Assembly: GCF_003002955.1 (NCBI RefSeq)
Contig: NZ_PVTJ01000015.1
Location: 37,528 to 101,527 of the forward strand
Length of the DNA stretch: 64,000 nucleotides
Source: Glycomyces artemisiae
GTDB taxonomy: Bacteria > Actinomycetota > Actinomycetes > Mycobacteriales > Micromonosporaceae
Direction: 5' to 3'
Shown in pieces: positions 17,347 through 26,833 of the stretch (the first letter of the stretch is position 1; each line of letters begins with the position of its first letter). The position numbers and the translations under genes were made by a program. Below the pieces are notes generated by a model, which was given only the letters and a program-made list of their open reading frames with translations, was not told the origin of the DNA and did no database searches.

Positions 17347-18009
17347 CCCGGCGCAGGCCTTCAGGTAGCCGCCGATGACGACGAGCGCGACGATCCCCGA
17401 GGCGATCGTGAGCCGCTGGAGCAGGCCCGCCATCTCCAGCCAGTGCGGCCGCGGCATCGAGAACCACTCAAGGACGTACGGCAGCGACGTGAACGACAGG
17501 GCCGCCACCGAGAACCACGCGCACCCGACCACGAGGTTCGCGCGCTTGGCGCGCTCGGGCTCGGTGCGGCGCAGCCAGCGCCCGAAGGCGATGCCGAGGA
17601 CGGCCATGATGCAGAAGGCGGCGAACGCCGAGTAGCGGTGCACCAGGTGGTGGGTGCTGAACTCGGTGACGCCGTCGCGGTCGGAGGGGACGACGGCGAC
17701 GATGGCGATGGCGGCGGCCCACGCGAACAGGGACCAGGAGAGCCATTTCGGGGCGCCGGTGTGGCGTGCTTGAAGCGCGAATGCGGAGGCGCCGAGGGAG
17801 AACAGGCCGAGCGCGACGGGCAGGAGCCAGCCGAGCGGCGTGTACAGGTGGATGCTGATGACCTTGTAGAGCGGGTTGAGTCCCGAGGTGGCGTGGAGGA
17901 CGACCATGGCGACCAGGCCGGCCGCGAGGGACGCGTTCCCGACGCCGATGAATCCACTGGGGACCGTCGCTGTCGCGGTCCGGTTCGCTGCGGGGGCAAA
18001 AGAAACCAT
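17017..18009 (-). CDS. DUF998 family membrane protein with an abnormal C-terminal extension
   Basis: The first 216 residues (18009 to about 17361) form a six-helix DUF998-type protein: GFIGVGNASLAAGLVAMVVL, LGWLLPVALGLFSLGASAF, the family-like THHLVHRYSAFAAF, and a last helix IASGIVALVVIGGYLKA. ATG 18009 has AGAGG about 9 bases upstream. After the last helix the frame has no stop until 17017 and runs 330 bases antisense to transglycosylase copy 2; that extension looks like shadow sequence rather than protein. A one-base shift near 17360-17370 would meet a TGA at once, so a lost stop, frameshift or sequencing error is likely. Function unknown. Confidence 0.65.
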   Translation of the reverse strand: MVSFAPAANRTATATVPSGFIGVGNASLAAGLVAMVVLHATSGLNPLYKVISIHLYTPLGWLLPVALGLFSLGASAFALQARHTGAPKWLSWSLFAWAAAIAIVAVVPSDRDGVTEFSTHHLVHRYSAFAAFCIMAVLGIAFGRWLRRTEPERAKRANLVVGCAWFSVAALSFTSLPYVLEWFSMPRPHWLEMAGLLQRLTIASGIVALVVIGGYLKACAGSVEALGLGVRPGVARGPVLPLDVAQAPLDLGDGVGRPVVALADHLGTGVGLGDAVGADRVLGELVPAGLLAPEELQARELLQVVPALERDRAAGGPVPGVLAAARRDLD

Positions 18010-18165
18010 GTGTAATAGCCTCTTTGTTTTCGGGCCCGGAATCAGTGACGCGGACACCCGAATCGCTCCCCCCGCCAGCACCCGGCCGGTGGTAGCGCCT
18101 GCCCTACCCCGGGGCCTCCTCCCCGGACCCGTGCCGCGCGGGCGGCGGTGTGCGAGGCTTGCGGG

Positions 18166-19950
18166 ATGAACGAGTTGGCCGGAGCGCTGTCCCCGTACCT
18201 TCGCCAGCACGCCGGGAACCCGGTGGCGTGGCGCCAGTGGGGGCCCGGGGCCCTCGCGGACGCGGCGGCGCGGGACGTGCCGCTGCTGATCTCGATCGGC
18301 TATTCGACGTGCCACTGGTGCCATGTGATGGCGCACGAGTCGTTCGAGGACCGGACGGTGGCGGCGGCGATCAACGACCGGTTCGTTCCCGTGAAGGTGG
18401 ACCGGGAGGAGCGGCCGGACCTGGACGCGGTGTACATGCAGGCGACGATGGCGATCACGGGGCAGGGCGGGTGGCCGATGACGGTGTTCGCGTTCCCGGA
18501 CGGGACGCCGTTCTTCGCGGGCACGTACTTCCCGAAGGCGCATTTCCTGCGGCTGCTCGACGCGGTGCACGACGCGTGGTCGTCGCAGCGGGAGGAGCTG
18601 CGGCACCAGGGCGCGGCGGTGGTGGAGGCCGCGGCGGCGGGCGGTCCGGCGTTCGCCGACGTGACGGTGGCGTGCCCGCTGGACGGGCCGTGCCCGCCGG
18701 CGCCGCCGGTGCGGTCGGCGATGCTCGACGGCGCGGCGGCGGCGGTGCTGGCGTCGGCTGACGGGGTGAACGGCGGGTTCGGGTCGGCGCCGAAGTTCCC
18801 GAGCGTGCCGACGCTGCGGTTCCTGCTCGACGCGTACGTGCGCACGGGCGACGCGCGGCTGCTGGATCACGTGAAGTTGACGGCGGAGCGGATGGCCCGC
18901 GGCGGGATCTACGACCAGCTGGAGGGCGGGTTCGCGCGTTACAGCGTGGACTCGTCGTGGACGGTGCCGCATTTCGAGAAGATGCTGTACGACAACGCGG
19001 AGCTGCTGTGGCTGTACGCGCGCCTCGGCGGGGAGGGCGAGCTGTTCGCGCGGGTCGCGGACGAGACGGCGGCGTTCCTGCTGGAGCGGTTCTCGACGCC
19101 GGAGGGGGCGTTCGCGGCGGCGTTCGACGCGGACACGGACGGGGTCGAGGGCCTGACGTACGTGTGGACGGCGGCGGAGCTGGAGGCGGTCCTCGGCCGC
19201 GACGACGCGGTGTTCGCCATGGGCGCGTTCGGGGTCGATGCGGCGGTGCCGAATTTCGAGCACGGCGCGAACGTGCTGGAGCTGCCGGAGGACCCGGCGG
19301 ACGGGGCGCGGTTCGCGGCGGTGCGGCACCGGCTGCTGGCGGCGCGGCGGGAGCGGCCGCAGCCGGGGCGCGACGACAAGGTCGTGGCGGCGTGGAACGG
19401 GATGGCGATCGCGGCGCTCGCGGAGTACTCGGCGCGCACGGGGCACCGGGATTCACTGGTGGCGGCCGAGCGGGCGGCGGCGTTCCTCGCGGAGCGGCAC
19501 ATCGGCGCGGACGGGCGCCTGGCGCGGGCGTCGCTGTCCGGGGAAGTGTCGGCGGCGCCGGGCATCCTGGAGGACTACGCGGCCGTGGCGCTGGGGTTCC
19601 TGCGTCTGGGGGGTGAGTGGACGGCGCGGGCGACGGCGCTGCTGGAGCAGGTGCGCGCGCACTTCGGCGACGGCCTCGGCGGGTTCTTCGACACCGCGTC
19701 CGACGCGGAGGCGCTGGTGACGCGGCCCGCGGACGTGCACGACGGGCCGACGGCCTCGGGCTGGGCGCTCGCGGCGTCCGCGCTGCTGGAGGCGTACGCG
19801 GCCACGGGCGACGAGTCGTACAAGGACGACGCGTGGCGGGCGGTCGCGCGGGCCGAGCCGGTGATGTCGGGCAACCCCCGGTTCACCGCGGGCCTGCACG
19901 CGGCCGCGGAGGCCCTGGTGAGGGTGCAGGGCGCTGCCGGCGAGTCCTGA
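18166..19950 (+). CDS. Thioredoxin-domain protein, DUF255/YyaL (SSP411) family
   Basis: A 594-aa protein. The N-terminal 160 residues are the DUF255 thioredoxin-like domain with a CHWC motif (residues 49-52, in ISIGYSTCHWCHVM), followed by DREERPDLDAVYMQA and GGWPMTVFAFPDG. The rest is an alpha/alpha-barrel like that of six-hairpin glycosidases/epimerases (GGIYDQLEGGFARYSVD, PHFEKMLYDNAEL). The family is widespread but its substrate is unknown. ATG 18166 is used; GAGG lies 9 bases upstream and an in-frame GTG at 18148 is possible. It is divergent from the DUF998 gene. Confidence 0.88.
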   Translation: MNELAGALSPYLRQHAGNPVAWRQWGPGALADAAARDVPLLISIGYSTCHWCHVMAHESFEDRTVAAAINDRFVPVKVDREERPDLDAVYMQATMAITGQGGWPMTVFAFPDGTPFFAGTYFPKAHFLRLLDAVHDAWSSQREELRHQGAAVVEAAAAGGPAFADVTVACPLDGPCPPAPPVRSAMLDGAAAAVLASADGVNGGFGSAPKFPSVPTLRFLLDAYVRTGDARLLDHVKLTAERMARGGIYDQLEGGFARYSVDSSWTVPHFEKMLYDNAELLWLYARLGGEGELFARVADETAAFLLERFSTPEGAFAAAFDADTDGVEGLTYVWTAAELEAVLGRDDAVFAMGAFGVDAAVPNFEHGANVLELPEDPADGARFAAVRHRLLAARRERPQPGRDDKVVAAWNGMAIAALAEYSARTGHRDSLVAAERAAAFLAERHIGADGRLARASLSGEVSAAPGILEDYAAVALGFLRLGGEWTARATALLEQVRAHFGDGLGGFFDTASDAEALVTRPADVHDGPTASGWALAASALLEAYAATGDESYKDDAWRAVARAEPVMSGNPRFTAGLHAAAEALVRVQGAAGES

Positions 19951-19975
19951 ATCACCGGGCGGCCCGGGGAAATCG

Positions 19976-19993
19976 GCTTGCCGCCCGGCAAGC
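19976..19993. terminator. Short inverted repeat before the ABC exporter operon
   Basis: GCTTGCCG and CGGCAAGC flank CC. It lies 26 bases after the DUF255 stop and 23 bases before the GTG of the ABC gene, so it may be a weak terminator or an operator of the apparently leaderless ABC operon. Confidence 0.35.
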
Positions 19994-20015
19994 GCGGCGC
20001 TTACGTTTGAATGTT

Positions 20016-21698
20016 GTGAAGCCGAGCCCGCTGCGTCCGCCGCCGCCGTCCGACATCCCCGCCGACCCGTGGCGGTACCTGCTGTTCGTCGCCCGGTCCC
20101 ACACTGGCCTGGTCGCGCTCGGCTTCATCGGCCTGAGCGTCTCGGGCACGGCGTGGGTGCTGCTGCCGTGGGCCATCGCGAAAGTCGTCGACGAGGTCAT
20201 CGCGGCGCAGAGCGCCGAGCCGCTGCTGCGGTGGAGCATCGTGCTCGTCCTCGTCGCCATCGCCTCGTCGTGGGTGTTCATCGCCGGGTACCGGGCGCTC
20301 TTCCTGGCCGAGTCGCACGCGCGCGTGCGCACCGTGCGCAACCTCACCGACCACCTGAACCTCGCCGGAACGGGCGTGCGCGGCGCGGTCTCCCCCGGCG
20401 AGATGGTCAACCTGTCCACTGAGGACGCCCACAAGACGGGGTCGTTCATCTTCCAGCTCGGGTTCGGGTGGATGGGCGTCGTCATGCTCGGCGTCGGCAC
20501 CGGCATGCTGTGGAACATCGCGCCCGCGCTCGGCGGCGTCATCCTCGGCGGCGTCCTGTTCATCGGGTTCGTCGTCGGCCCCGTCCTCAGCCGCCTCCAG
20601 CACCACCAGATCGCCTACCGCGCCTCGGTCGCCACCCTCACCGGGCAGGCCTCCGACGTCGTCGGCGGCCTGCGGGTCCTGCGCGGCGTCGGCGGCGAGG
20701 ACCAGTTCTCGCGCCGCTACCGCACCGCCTCCGCGGACCTGCGCGACGCCGGGTACGGCGTCGCCCGCGCCGACTCGTGGGTGCAGGGCCTGCGCACCAG
20801 CCTCCCCCTCGCCCTCATGGCCGCCATCACCTGGGTCGCCGCCCGCCTCGCCATCGCCGGGGAGATCAGCGTCGGCGAGCTGTCGGCCGCGTTCGGCATG
20901 ACCGCGCTCGTCGCCCAGCACTCCGGCGCGATGATCGGCATGGCGCAGGCCGTCATCGCCGCCCAGGTCGCCTCCCGCCGCCTCACCGCGTTCTTCGGCA
21001 CCCGCAGCGACATCGCCGACACCGGCACCGGCCGCGGCGCCGAAGGGGCCCTCCGCGACCCCGAGTCCGCGCTCGAACTCGAACCCGGACGCCTCACCGT
21101 GATCGTCAGCGCCGAGGCCAAGCCCGCCGAGGCCGCCGTCGAGCGCCTCGCCCGCTACCGCGAGTCCGGCGCCGAATGGGGCGGCACCAGGCTCGACGCG
21201 CTCGCCCTCGACGAGGTCCGCGAACGCGTCCTCCTCCTGCGCGACGACTACCTGTTCGCCCAGTCCCTCGGCGAGACCCTCCGCGTCGACGAAGCCAAGG
21301 CCCTCGCCGCCATCGAGGCCGCCTGCGCCGCGGACGTCCACTCCAGCCTCGGCGGGAACCTCGACGGCGAGGTCACGAATGGCGGCCGGAACCTCTCCGG
21401 CGGCCAGCGCCAGCGCCTGCGCCTCGCCCGGGCCCTCGCCGCGGACGCCGAGGTCCTCCTGGCCGTGGAGCCCACGAGCGCCGTCGACGCGCACACCGAG
21501 AACCTCATCGCCTCCCGCATCGGCGCGGCCCGCAAGGGCCGCACCACGGCCGTGGTGACGGCGTCGCCGCTGTGGCTCGCCCGCGCCGACGCGGTCGCGT
21601 GGATGGTCGACGGGAAGGTGCGGGCCGCCGGTTCGCACGCGGAGCTGTCGAAGCACGCCGAGTACCGTTCCCTCACCTCCCGGCAGGAGTCCCGATGA
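20016..21698 (+). CDS. ABC exporter half, NBD lacking Walker A (560 aa)
   Basis: A type IV (B-family) ABC exporter half: six membrane helices (about 30-320) and a C-terminal nucleotide-binding domain. The signature LSGGQRQR (460-467) is intact. The Walker A position reads SAEAKPAEAA (365-374) instead of GxxGxGKS/T, Walker B is LLAVEP (481-486) with Val for the Asp, and the switch His is missing (VVTASPLWLA). It cannot bind ATP normally and must donate its signature to a partner. The partner is the next gene, overlapping by ATGA (21695-21698). GTG 20016 lacks a clear ribosome site, so the message may be leaderless. Substrate unknown. Confidence 0.88.
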   Translation: MKPSPLRPPPPSDIPADPWRYLLFVARSHTGLVALGFIGLSVSGTAWVLLPWAIAKVVDEVIAAQSAEPLLRWSIVLVLVAIASSWVFIAGYRALFLAESHARVRTVRNLTDHLNLAGTGVRGAVSPGEMVNLSTEDAHKTGSFIFQLGFGWMGVVMLGVGTGMLWNIAPALGGVILGGVLFIGFVVGPVLSRLQHHQIAYRASVATLTGQASDVVGGLRVLRGVGGEDQFSRRYRTASADLRDAGYGVARADSWVQGLRTSLPLALMAAITWVAARLAIAGEISVGELSAAFGMTALVAQHSGAMIGMAQAVIAAQVASRRLTAFFGTRSDIADTGTGRGAEGALRDPESALELEPGRLTVIVSAEAKPAEAAVERLARYRESGAEWGGTRLDALALDEVRERVLLLRDDYLFAQSLGETLRVDEAKALAAIEAACAADVHSSLGGNLDGEVTNGGRNLSGGQRQRLRLARALAADAEVLLAVEPTSAVDAHTENLIASRIGAARKGRTTAVVTASPLWLARADAVAWMVDGKVRAAGSHAELSKHAEYRSLTSRQESR

Positions 21699-23443
21699 GC
21701 GACCAGACCGCGGGCCGCCTGCCCGTCGCCGACCGCGCCGCCATGTTCCAGGCGATCAAGCGGCTCGTCCTGGACGACAAGGCCGCGTTCGCGGGCGTCG
21801 TCGCGCTCTATGCGGCCGCGGCCGGTGCCGGCGCGGCCCTGCCGGTGATGCTCGGGAAGGTCATCGACGGCATCGGCGGGGGCTGGACGGCCTCCCGCGT
21901 GGACCTCGTGTGCGGCGTGATCGTCGCGCTGGTCCTGGTGCAGCTCGTCCTCATGCGCACGGGCCGCAGGCTCGGGTACCGGCTCGGCGAGCGGGCCGCG
22001 GCGCGGCTGCGCGAGTCGTTCATCGACCGGGTCCTGCGCCTGCCGCTGGGGACGGTGGAGCGGGCCGGGACCGGCGACCTCGCGACCCGCACGTCGGGCG
22101 ATGTGGGCGCGGTCGCGGAGCTGCTGCGCAAGACCGGCCCGGAGGTCGCGGTGTCGTCGATCGAGGCGGTCGTGCTCGTCGCGGCCGCGTTCGTCGTCTC
22201 GCCGCTGCTGGGCGTGCTGTTCCTGGTGGGCGTGCCGACGCTGATCCTCACGTCCCGCCGGTACCTGCGCCTGGCGAGCCCGGTGTTCCTGTCGGAGCGG
22301 GCCGCGATGAGCGAGATCGCCGAGACTCTCACCGCGTCCGCCGCGGGCGCGCAAACTGTTGCGGCGTACCGGATGCAGACCGAGCGCGGGGACGCCGGGT
22401 ACGCGCGGGCGTCGACCCACATGGAGCGGCTGCGCGGGATCGTGCGCCTCCAGACCTGGTTCTTCCCGTCGGTGGACCTGACGTTCCTGCTCCCGGCCGT
22501 GTTCGTCACCGTCGTCGGGAGCCTGTGGTACCTCGAAGGGTGGGTCACCGTCGGGCAGGTCGTCGCGGTGGCGATGCTGACGCTGCGCCTCGACGGGCCG
22601 GTGTTCCGGACCACCATGGCGCTCAGCGAGTTCCAGATGGGCGGGGCGGCGATGGCCCGCGTCGAGGGCGTGCACCTCATGCCCGACGAGGTCCGCGACG
22701 CGGTGCCCGACGGCGCGGAGGTGCGCCTCGACGACGTCACGTTCGGGTACGGCGACGGGCCCGACGTGCTGCACCGGCTCTCCCTGCACCCCAAGAAGGG
22801 CGAGCGGCTCGTCGTGGTGGGTCCTTCGGGGGCCGGGAAGTCCACGATCGCGCGCCTGGTCGCCGGGATCGACAGGCCCCGTTCGGGTTCGGTGACCCTC
22901 GGCGGCGTGCCCGTCGCCGACGTGCCGCTGGAGACGGTGCGCCGCAAGGTCATCCTGGTGACCCAGGAGCACTACGTCTTCACCGCCACCCTGCGCGAGA
23001 ACCTGAACCTCGCGGCCCCCGAGGCCGGCGACGCGGCGCTGCTCGACGCGCTCGCCACCGTCGACGCCCGCTGGGTCGCGGACCTCCCGGCGGGCCTGGA
23101 CACGATGCTCGGCGAGGAGCACCACGGCCTGAACCTCGCCGAAGCGCAGCAGCTCGCGCTGGCGCGCGTCATCCTCGCCGACCCGGACGTGGTGATCCTC
23201 GACGAGGCGACCGCGGGGATCGACCCGGGCAGCGCGGGGAACGTGGAGGCGTCGCTGGCGGCGGCCCTGCACGGGCGCACGGTGATCGCGATCGCGCACC
23301 AGCTCCAGGCCGCCGAGTCCGCGGACCGGATCGCGGTCGTGCAGGAGGGGCGGATCGCCGAGGAGGGCACGCATGCGGAGCTGCTCGCGGCGGGCGGGGT
23401 GTACGCGGCGCTGTGGACGGCGTGGAAGGGCGTCGCTGCGTGA
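21695..23443 (+). CDS. ABC exporter half, NBD with degenerate signature (582 aa)
   Basis: Partner of the preceding half-transporter. Six membrane helices precede an NBD with intact Walker A GPSGAGKS (376-383), Q-loop (VTQEHYVF), Walker B VVILDE (499-504) and switch His535 (IAIAHQL), but the signature is LAEAQ (481-485) in place of LSGGQ. Combined with the partner, only one composite ATP site (this Walker A plus the partner LSGGQ) can hydrolyse; the other has neither element. GGAG sits 5-6 bases before the ATG. Heterodimeric exporters with one dead site are known, but here the complementary loss is complete. An alpha/beta hydrolase gene follows by 148 bp. Confidence 0.9.
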   Translation: MSDQTAGRLPVADRAAMFQAIKRLVLDDKAAFAGVVALYAAAAGAGAALPVMLGKVIDGIGGGWTASRVDLVCGVIVALVLVQLVLMRTGRRLGYRLGERAAARLRESFIDRVLRLPLGTVERAGTGDLATRTSGDVGAVAELLRKTGPEVAVSSIEAVVLVAAAFVVSPLLGVLFLVGVPTLILTSRRYLRLASPVFLSERAAMSEIAETLTASAAGAQTVAAYRMQTERGDAGYARASTHMERLRGIVRLQTWFFPSVDLTFLLPAVFVTVVGSLWYLEGWVTVGQVVAVAMLTLRLDGPVFRTTMALSEFQMGGAAMARVEGVHLMPDEVRDAVPDGAEVRLDDVTFGYGDGPDVLHRLSLHPKKGERLVVVGPSGAGKSTIARLVAGIDRPRSGSVTLGGVPVADVPLETVRRKVILVTQEHYVFTATLRENLNLAAPEAGDAALLDALATVDARWVADLPAGLDTMLGEEHHGLNLAEAQQLALARVILADPDVVILDEATAGIDPGSAGNVEASLAAALHGRTVIAIAHQLQAAESADRIAVVQEGRIAEEGTHAELLAAGGVYAALWTAWKGVAA

Positions 23444-23591
23444 ACCGTGGTGCAGCGGCGCCTGATTCCCCTGATCGAAGGACATACGCGTAGCCACGCC
23501 ACAAAATACCAGTAATTCGCATTTGCGACACTAAGGTGGTCTCCCGTACCCGCGGCGCTGCGGCGCCGCGCACCTCGATCCGGGAGATCCC

Positions 23592-24491
23592 ATGCCGCGC
23601 ACCACTTTGCCCCCGCACGTCCGCAAGCACCGCTGGGCCGGGTACACGTACTGGTCGCGGATGGCGTGCGCGGAGGCGCCGGTCCTCGACCCGGTGGTGC
23701 TCATCGGCGGCGCGCTGCACCGCAAGGAGGACTGGGGCCGCGTCGAGCAGGGGATGCTCGCCGCCGCGGACGTGCTGTGCCCGGACCTGCCCGGCTGGGG
23801 CGAGGCCGACCTGCTGCCGCCGTACCTCGGCCCGGACGTCCCGGTCGAGGCCCTGGTCCGGCTCCTCGACGACCTGGGGATCGAGCGCGCCAACGTCTTC
23901 GCGGGCTCCTACGGGTCCTCGGTGGGGTACCGGATGGCGCAGACCCACCCGGACCGGATCGGCCGGATGGTCCTGGCCGGGACGATGGGCGGCATCCCCG
24001 CGGAGTCGCGGCCGATGATGCGCGCCGCCGTGGCCCTCGCCGAGTCCGGGCCGCGCGAGCGGTTCGGCCCGGCCGCGATCGAGGCGCTCATGAGCCCCGA
24101 GCCGGACATCGTCGGCAAGGCCGTGGTCCGCCGGATCATGTCGATGCGCTTCGGCTCCGCCGACGACGGGGACCTCGCGAAGTTCATCGCGAACACGCAC
24201 CGGCTGCTCTCGCGCGAGCTCATCGACCCGTCCGTGCCGCCCGCCGCGCCGATCCTGTTCACCACCGGCGAGCACGACAACCTGACGCCGCCCGCGCTGT
24301 GCCGCGAGCTCGCGTTCACCTGCCCTGAAAGCTGGTACGTGGAGATCGCCCGCGCCGACCACCTCATCCACCTGGAGCGGCCCGCGCAGCTCGTGGACCT
24401 CATGACCCGGTTCTTCTCCGGCGAGGAGCTCGCGGAGCTGCCGTACGCCACCGTGGTCGAGGACCTGCGCCGGGTCCCGGTGCACGCCTAG
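23592..24491 (+). CDS. Alpha/beta hydrolase
   Basis: A 299-aa alpha/beta-hydrolase fold protein. The oxyanion region is VVLIGGALHRKEDW. The nucleophile elbow is FAGSYGSSVGY, with Ala instead of the first Gly of GxSxG; the acid lies in TTGEHDNLTPP and the catalytic His in RADHLIHLERP. The substrate is not predictable; lipases, C-C hydrolases and peptidases share this fold. ATG 23592 has GGGAG 6 bases upstream. A small palindrome, TCGCATTTGCGA, lies at 23517-23528 in its promoter region. It is in line with the ABC exporter, but a separate promoter is likely. Confidence 0.82.
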   Translation: MPRTTLPPHVRKHRWAGYTYWSRMACAEAPVLDPVVLIGGALHRKEDWGRVEQGMLAAADVLCPDLPGWGEADLLPPYLGPDVPVEALVRLLDDLGIERANVFAGSYGSSVGYRMAQTHPDRIGRMVLAGTMGGIPAESRPMMRAAVALAESGPRERFGPAAIEALMSPEPDIVGKAVVRRIMSMRFGSADDGDLAKFIANTHRLLSRELIDPSVPPAAPILFTTGEHDNLTPPALCRELAFTCPESWYVEIARADHLIHLERPAQLVDLMTRFFSGEELAELPYATVVEDLRRVPVHA

Positions 24492-24505
24492 CGCACCGGG
24501 ACCCG
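24471..24505. terminator. Hairpin spanning the hydrolase stop codon, bidirectional
   Basis: CGGGTCCCGGTGC (24471-24483) pairs with 24493-24505 (13 bp, 9-base loop). The loop contains the hydrolase stop, and the copper ATPase gene ends 4 bases further on the other strand. Confidence 0.7.
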
Positions 24506-24508
24506 CAC

Positions 24509-26641
24509 TCACCGGGCGAGCTTGACGCGCCGCAGCAGCTGCGCGTTCAGCGCGACCACGATCGTCGAGGCCGACATGAGCACCGCGCCGACCGCGGGGC
24601 TCAGCGTGACCCCCACGCCCGCGAGCACGCCGGCCGCGAGCGGGATCGCCACGATGTTGTAGCCCGCCGCCCACGCGAGGTTCTCGATCATCTTGCGGTA
24701 GCTGGCCTTCGAGAGGCGCCGCACGCCGCCGACCCCGCGCGGGTCCGACGACGCCAGCACCACCCCGGCCGACTCGATCGCCACATCGGTCCCCGCCCCG
24801 ATCGCGATCCCCACGTCGGCCCTCGCCAGCGCGGGCGCGTCGTTCACGCCGTCGCCGACCATCGCGACGCGCAGGCCCCGCTCCTGGAGCTGCGCCACGG
24901 CCTGGTCCTTGTCCGCGGGCAGCACTTCGGCGAACACCTCGTCGGCGTCGGTGAACCCGAGGTCGGCCGCGACGGCCTCGGCGACCGCACGAGCGTCCCC
25001 GGTGATCATCGCGATCTTCTGCACCCCTTGGGAACGCAGGTCGGCGATGGCCTGCTTCGCCTCGGGCCGCACCTCGTCTTCGAGGGCGATGGCGCCCAGG
25101 ACTTCGGGGTCGCCGTCGTGGTGAGCACTGCCGAGGGCGATCAGGTAGAGGACGGTGGCGCCGCGGCCCGACCAAGCGTCGACGTCCCCGGAGAGCGCCT
25201 GGGGCGCTTCGATTTCCAGCTCGCGCAGGAGCGCGGGCCCGCCGACGGCGTACCGCTTCCCGTCGACGGTGGCTTCGACGCCCCGTCCTGTGCGGGAGCG
25301 GAAGTCGGAGGCGCGGGCGCCTTCGCCGTGCTCGTGGCCGTGGTGGGCGACGATGGCGCGGGCGAGCGGGTGCTCCGAGTCGGACTCGACGGCGGCGGCG
25401 AGGTGCAGGACCGAATCCTGGTCGGCGCCTTCGGTTCCCGCGACGCCGGCGACGGTGTGCTCCCCCTTGGTGAGCGTCCCGGTCTTGTCGAACAGGACGG
25501 CGTCGACGGTGCGCATGCGCTCGATCGCGAGGCGGTCCTTCACGAGGATGCCGGCCTTCGCGGAGACGGCCGTGGTGATCGCGATGACCAGCGGGATCGC
25601 CAGGCCGAGGGCGTGGGGGCAGGCGATGACGAGGACCGTGACGGTGCGGACGACCGCGGAGTCGAGGTCGCCCAGGAGCGACCAGACCGCGAACGTCGCT
25701 ATGCCGGCGACCATGGCGATGTAGAAGAGGACGGCGGCGAACCGGTCGGCGAGGACCTGCCCGCGGCCGCGGGACTCCTGGGCCTGCGAGACGAGCCGCT
25801 GGATGCCCGCGAGCGCGGTGTCGTCGCCGACGGCGTCGATGCGCACCCGGATCGCCGAGTCGGTGGCGACGGTCCCGGCGACGACCCGCGCCCCCTGGCC
25901 TCTCGCCACGGGCCTGGACTCGCCGGTGATCATCGACTCGTCCATCTCGGCCTCGCCGTCCACGACCTCCCCGTCCGCGGGGACGCGGGCGCCGGACCGC
26001 ACGAGCACGACGTCGCCAACTGCAAGCTCCGAGGCGGCCACGGTCTCGACGGACCCGTCCTCCTTGACCCGTTCGGCCTCATCGGGAAGCAGCGCCGCCA
26101 GCGCGGCGAGCGCCCCCTGCGCCTGCCCGATCGCCTTCATCTCCTGCCAGTGCCCCAGCAGCATGATCGTCACCAGCGCCCCGAGCTCCCACCAGAACTC
26201 CAGGTCGAAGAAGCCGAGACTGGTTGCGAGCGAAGCGATGTACGCGACCGAGATGGCGGTGGCGATGAGCAGCATCATCCCCGGCACCCGGTCCCGGACC
26301 TCCCGCACCCCGCCCACGAGGAACGGCCACCCGCCGTACACGAACACGGCCGTACCCAGCACGGGCCCGACCAGCTCCATCCCCGGGAACTCCAGCGTGT
26401 ACCCGAACCAGTCCATGATCATGTGGCTGGTCGCCACCAGCGGCACGGTCAACGCCAGGCTCAACCAGAACTTCCGCCGGAACGCCTCAGGGTCGTGCCC
26501 GGCGTGCTTGTCGTGCCCGCCGTGCCCGGCGTGCCCCTGATGCGCGTCATGGTGCTCGTGCCGGTCATGGTGCTCGTGGTCGGCGTGCGCCGCCATGTGA
26601 TGCCCGTGCTGCTCATGCCCGTGCTCGTGATGGTCACTCAC
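24509..26641 (-). CDS. Copper-exporting P1B-type ATPase, CopB-like (CPH motif)
   Basis: A 710-aa heavy-metal P-type ATPase in the membrane. Residues 1-50 contain 20 histidines and no CxxC metal domain. The membrane motif is CPH (341-343, ACPHALGLAIPL), typical of the P1B-3/CopB subgroup linked to Cu(II)/Cu(I) export. TGES is at 239-242, the phosphorylated DKTGT at 385-389, and the hinge MVGDGVNDAPAL and the MITGD box follow. GTG 26641 has GGAGGAG 6 bases upstream. A CsoR-like palindrome lies 42 bases before the start, supporting copper induction. The opposing gene is a DUF4383 membrane protein. Confidence 0.92.
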   Translation of the reverse strand: MSDHHEHGHEQHGHHMAAHADHEHHDRHEHHDAHQGHAGHGGHDKHAGHDPEAFRRKFWLSLALTVPLVATSHMIMDWFGYTLEFPGMELVGPVLGTAVFVYGGWPFLVGGVREVRDRVPGMMLLIATAISVAYIASLATSLGFFDLEFWWELGALVTIMLLGHWQEMKAIGQAQGALAALAALLPDEAERVKEDGSVETVAASELAVGDVVLVRSGARVPADGEVVDGEAEMDESMITGESRPVARGQGARVVAGTVATDSAIRVRIDAVGDDTALAGIQRLVSQAQESRGRGQVLADRFAAVLFYIAMVAGIATFAVWSLLGDLDSAVVRTVTVLVIACPHALGLAIPLVIAITTAVSAKAGILVKDRLAIERMRTVDAVLFDKTGTLTKGEHTVAGVAGTEGADQDSVLHLAAAVESDSEHPLARAIVAHHGHEHGEGARASDFRSRTGRGVEATVDGKRYAVGGPALLRELEIEAPQALSGDVDAWSGRGATVLYLIALGSAHHDGDPEVLGAIALEDEVRPEAKQAIADLRSQGVQKIAMITGDARAVAEAVAADLGFTDADEVFAEVLPADKDQAVAQLQERGLRVAMVGDGVNDAPALARADVGIAIGAGTDVAIESAGVVLASSDPRGVGGVRRLSKASYRKMIENLAWAAGYNIVAIPLAAGVLAGVGVTLSPAVGAVLMSASTIVVALNAQLLRRVKLAR

Positions 26642-26682
26642 CGGAGGCTCCTCCCGTATCGACAGCCGATCAGCCGTGACTC

Positions 26683-26701
26683 TATACCCCCTGGGGGTAT
26701 A
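26683..26701. promoter_or_regulatory. CsoR-like copper operator
   Basis: TATACCCCCTGGGGGTATA is a perfect 9-bp inverted repeat around one base. It matches the G/C-tract palindrome flanked by TA steps that copper-sensing CsoR repressors bind in actinobacteria. It sits between the divergent CopB and DUF4383 genes and could control both. No csoR gene is in the window. Confidence 0.75.
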
Positions 26702-26833
26702 AGTGCAACCCGGCTCCGGCTCCCGCGGAGAAGACCTCCGGGCCGGACCCATCCCCGACCGCCGCGGCTCCGAATACGGGTCATGGCAGCGGGTACCCGC
26801 CCGTCCCCCGCCCAACGGAAAAGGAGTCCGAAA

